NCBI RefSeq assembly: GCF_040394755.1
Contig: NZ_JBEBRQ010000004.1
Length of the DNA stretch: 64,000 nucleotides
Source: Castellaniella defragrans_A
GTDB lineage: Bacteria; Pseudomonadota; Gammaproteobacteria; Burkholderiales; Burkholderiaceae_B
Direction: 5' to 3' (one strand)
The notes beneath the pieces were generated by a model. It was not told the DNA's origin. It ran no database searches and saw only the letters and a list, made by a program, of their open reading frames with translations. The position numbers and the translations under genes were made by a program. Below, one piece after another: positions 62,986-64,000 of the stretch. Every line of letters begins with the position of its first letter. The first letter of the stretch is position 1.

Positions 62986-63918
62986 ATGGCTACACGGAAA
63001 AAAGGATTGGGGCGTGGTTTGGACGCCTTGCTGGGCGCGGATACCGGCGCCCTGGACCAGATGGGCAAGAAACCCGCTGAAAATGCCCCGGCCACGCTCG
63101 ATGTGCGCGTGCTGCGGGCAGGGCGCTACCAGCCGCGCACGCGCATGGACGAGGGGGCGCTGAATGATCTGGCGGAATCCATTCGCGCGCAGGGCGTGAT
63201 GCAGCCGATCCTGGTGCGCCCTCTGGGCGGCAAGGAGGCCGGGCATTACGAAATCATTGCTGGCGAGCGGCGTTTCCGCGCCGCCCAGATCGCCGGTCTG
63301 CGGGAAATCCCGGTCCTGGTGCGCGAGGTCGCCGACGAGAGCGCGGCGATCATGGCGCTCATTGAAAATATTCAGCGCGAGGATCTCAACCCTCTCGAAG
63401 AAGCCCACGGGGTGCGGCGCCTGCTCGATGAGTTCGGCCTGACCCACGAACAGGCGGCGACGGCCATCGGCCGTTCGCGCTCGGCGACCAGCAATCTGCT
63501 GCGCTTGCTGAATCTGGCCGAGCCGGTGCAGACGATGCTGCTGGCTGGCGACATCGACATGGGGCACGCGCGCGCTTTGCTGGCGACTTCCGCGGCGCAG
63601 CAGATCATGCTGGCCAATGAGGTCATCGCTCGCCGCCTGTCGGTGCGCGAGACCGAAAAGCGCGTCGCGCGGGCCTTGCGCGAGGAGGACGATGCCGCCG
63701 CACGCGCCACGGCGGCGCCCCGGCGTGCGGCCTCGCGCAATGGCGATCTCGACCGGATGGAAAAGGCATTGTCCGATCACTTGGCGACCCGTGTGCGGAT
63801 CAAGCCGGGGCCGCGCAAAGGGGGGCAGTTGATGATCGATTTCCATGATTGGGAACATCTCGATTCGCTGCTCGAGCGGCAGGGATTGGCGGGGGTTCTG
63901 GGGGAGCAGGGGGCTTGA
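62986..63918 (+). CDS. parB: Chromosome partitioning protein ParB (Spo0J)
   Basis: A 310-residue ParB. It begins with the family start KKGLGRGLDALLG that contacts ParA, then the CTPase domain with AGRYQPRTRMDEGALNDLAE, IAGERRFRAAQIAGL and ENIQREDLNPLEEAHGVRRL. The helix-turn-helix follows (LTHEQAATAIGRSRSATSNL), and a C-terminal dimer domain ends with KGGQLMIDFHDWEHLDSLLE. It should load on the three parS sites at 59.2-59.4 kb. It lies 40 bp after parA. Confidence 0.97.
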   Translation: MATRKKGLGRGLDALLGADTGALDQMGKKPAENAPATLDVRVLRAGRYQPRTRMDEGALNDLAESIRAQGVMQPILVRPLGGKEAGHYEIIAGERRFRAAQIAGLREIPVLVREVADESAAIMALIENIQREDLNPLEEAHGVRRLLDEFGLTHEQAATAIGRSRSATSNLLRLLNLAEPVQTMLLAGDIDMGHARALLATSAAQQIMLANEVIARRLSVRETEKRVARALREEDDAAARATAAPRRAASRNGDLDRMEKALSDHLATRVRIKPGPRKGGQLMIDFHDWEHLDSLLERQGLAGVLGEQGA

Positions 63919-64000
63919 GTTTGGGGTTTGTTTTATCTGTTGGATGAGCCCGCCCCCCGCTAAAAACCAACAATCTCCCACCTTCGTAGGCGGCCGGCAC

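Overview
This is a 64 kb chromosomal window from a GC-rich betaproteobacterium, most likely Burkholderiales and Alcaligenaceae-like (Bordetella/Castellaniella/Pusillimonas type). The basis is the gene content around the replication origin (rpmH-rnpA-yidD-yidC and mnmE on one strand; dnaA-dnaN-gyrB and mnmG-rsmG-parA-parB on the other), DnaA and RnpA N-termini that resemble Bordetella proteins, and a metabolism rich in TRAP, LysR, DMT and MFS genes. Species cannot be fixed without database searches.

Layout. 1-6.3 kb: partial gluQ, topB with a histone-like tail, a small membrane protein, an acetolactate synthase large subunit without a small subunit, and a SET-domain protein. 6.4-10.1 kb: a TRAP transporter operon plus a TSUP permease. 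10.1-14.5 kb: yaeQ, a gamma-carbonic-anhydrase-like protein, and the purine salvage genes amn and guaD. 14.7-21.7 kb: a DMT exporter and LysR gene, divergent from a glyoxylate/glycerate cluster (hyi, glycerate kinase, glcG, glcB). 21.8-27.8 kb: argD, eamA, a LysR gene divergent from mmsA, and dinB. 28.1-32.6 kb: a small HMA-fold protein, narK, a DMT permease and an MFS permease. 32.8-37.9 kb: a translationally coupled metal-chelate uptake operon (binding protein, permease, ATPase, TonB receptor).

37.9-43.0 kb is an accessory region next to the 3' end of mnmE. It holds a DUF2167/membrane protein pair, a scar of a DEAD/DEAH helicase gene, a sigma-factor-like protein, a RhuM protein, a 26-codon stub resembling an Mrr-type restriction protein, an HTH regulator and an integrase fragment. 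It reads as a decayed genomic island.

43.0-64.0 kb is the origin-proximal core: mnmE, gabD, yidC, yidD, rnpA, rpmH, dnaA, dnaN, gyrB, a stress protein, a Fic protein, a metallophosphoesterase, an aminotransferase, a cold shock protein, mnmG, rsmG, parA and parB. Three parS sites lie just upstream of mnmG. DnaA boxes occur upstream of dnaA, at 56.78-56.97 kb beside an AT-rich stretch, and at 59.16-59.18 kb, so the origin is inside this block.

The most unusual non-coding signal is a family of dispersed imperfect palindromes. Three long copies (about 154-187 bp) share a conserved core and several short relatives share only the ends; most abut the 5' side of genes. A second repeat of about 80 bp occurs downstream of gyrB and of the cold shock gene. 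No CRISPR array, tRNA, rRNA or intact insertion sequence was seen.
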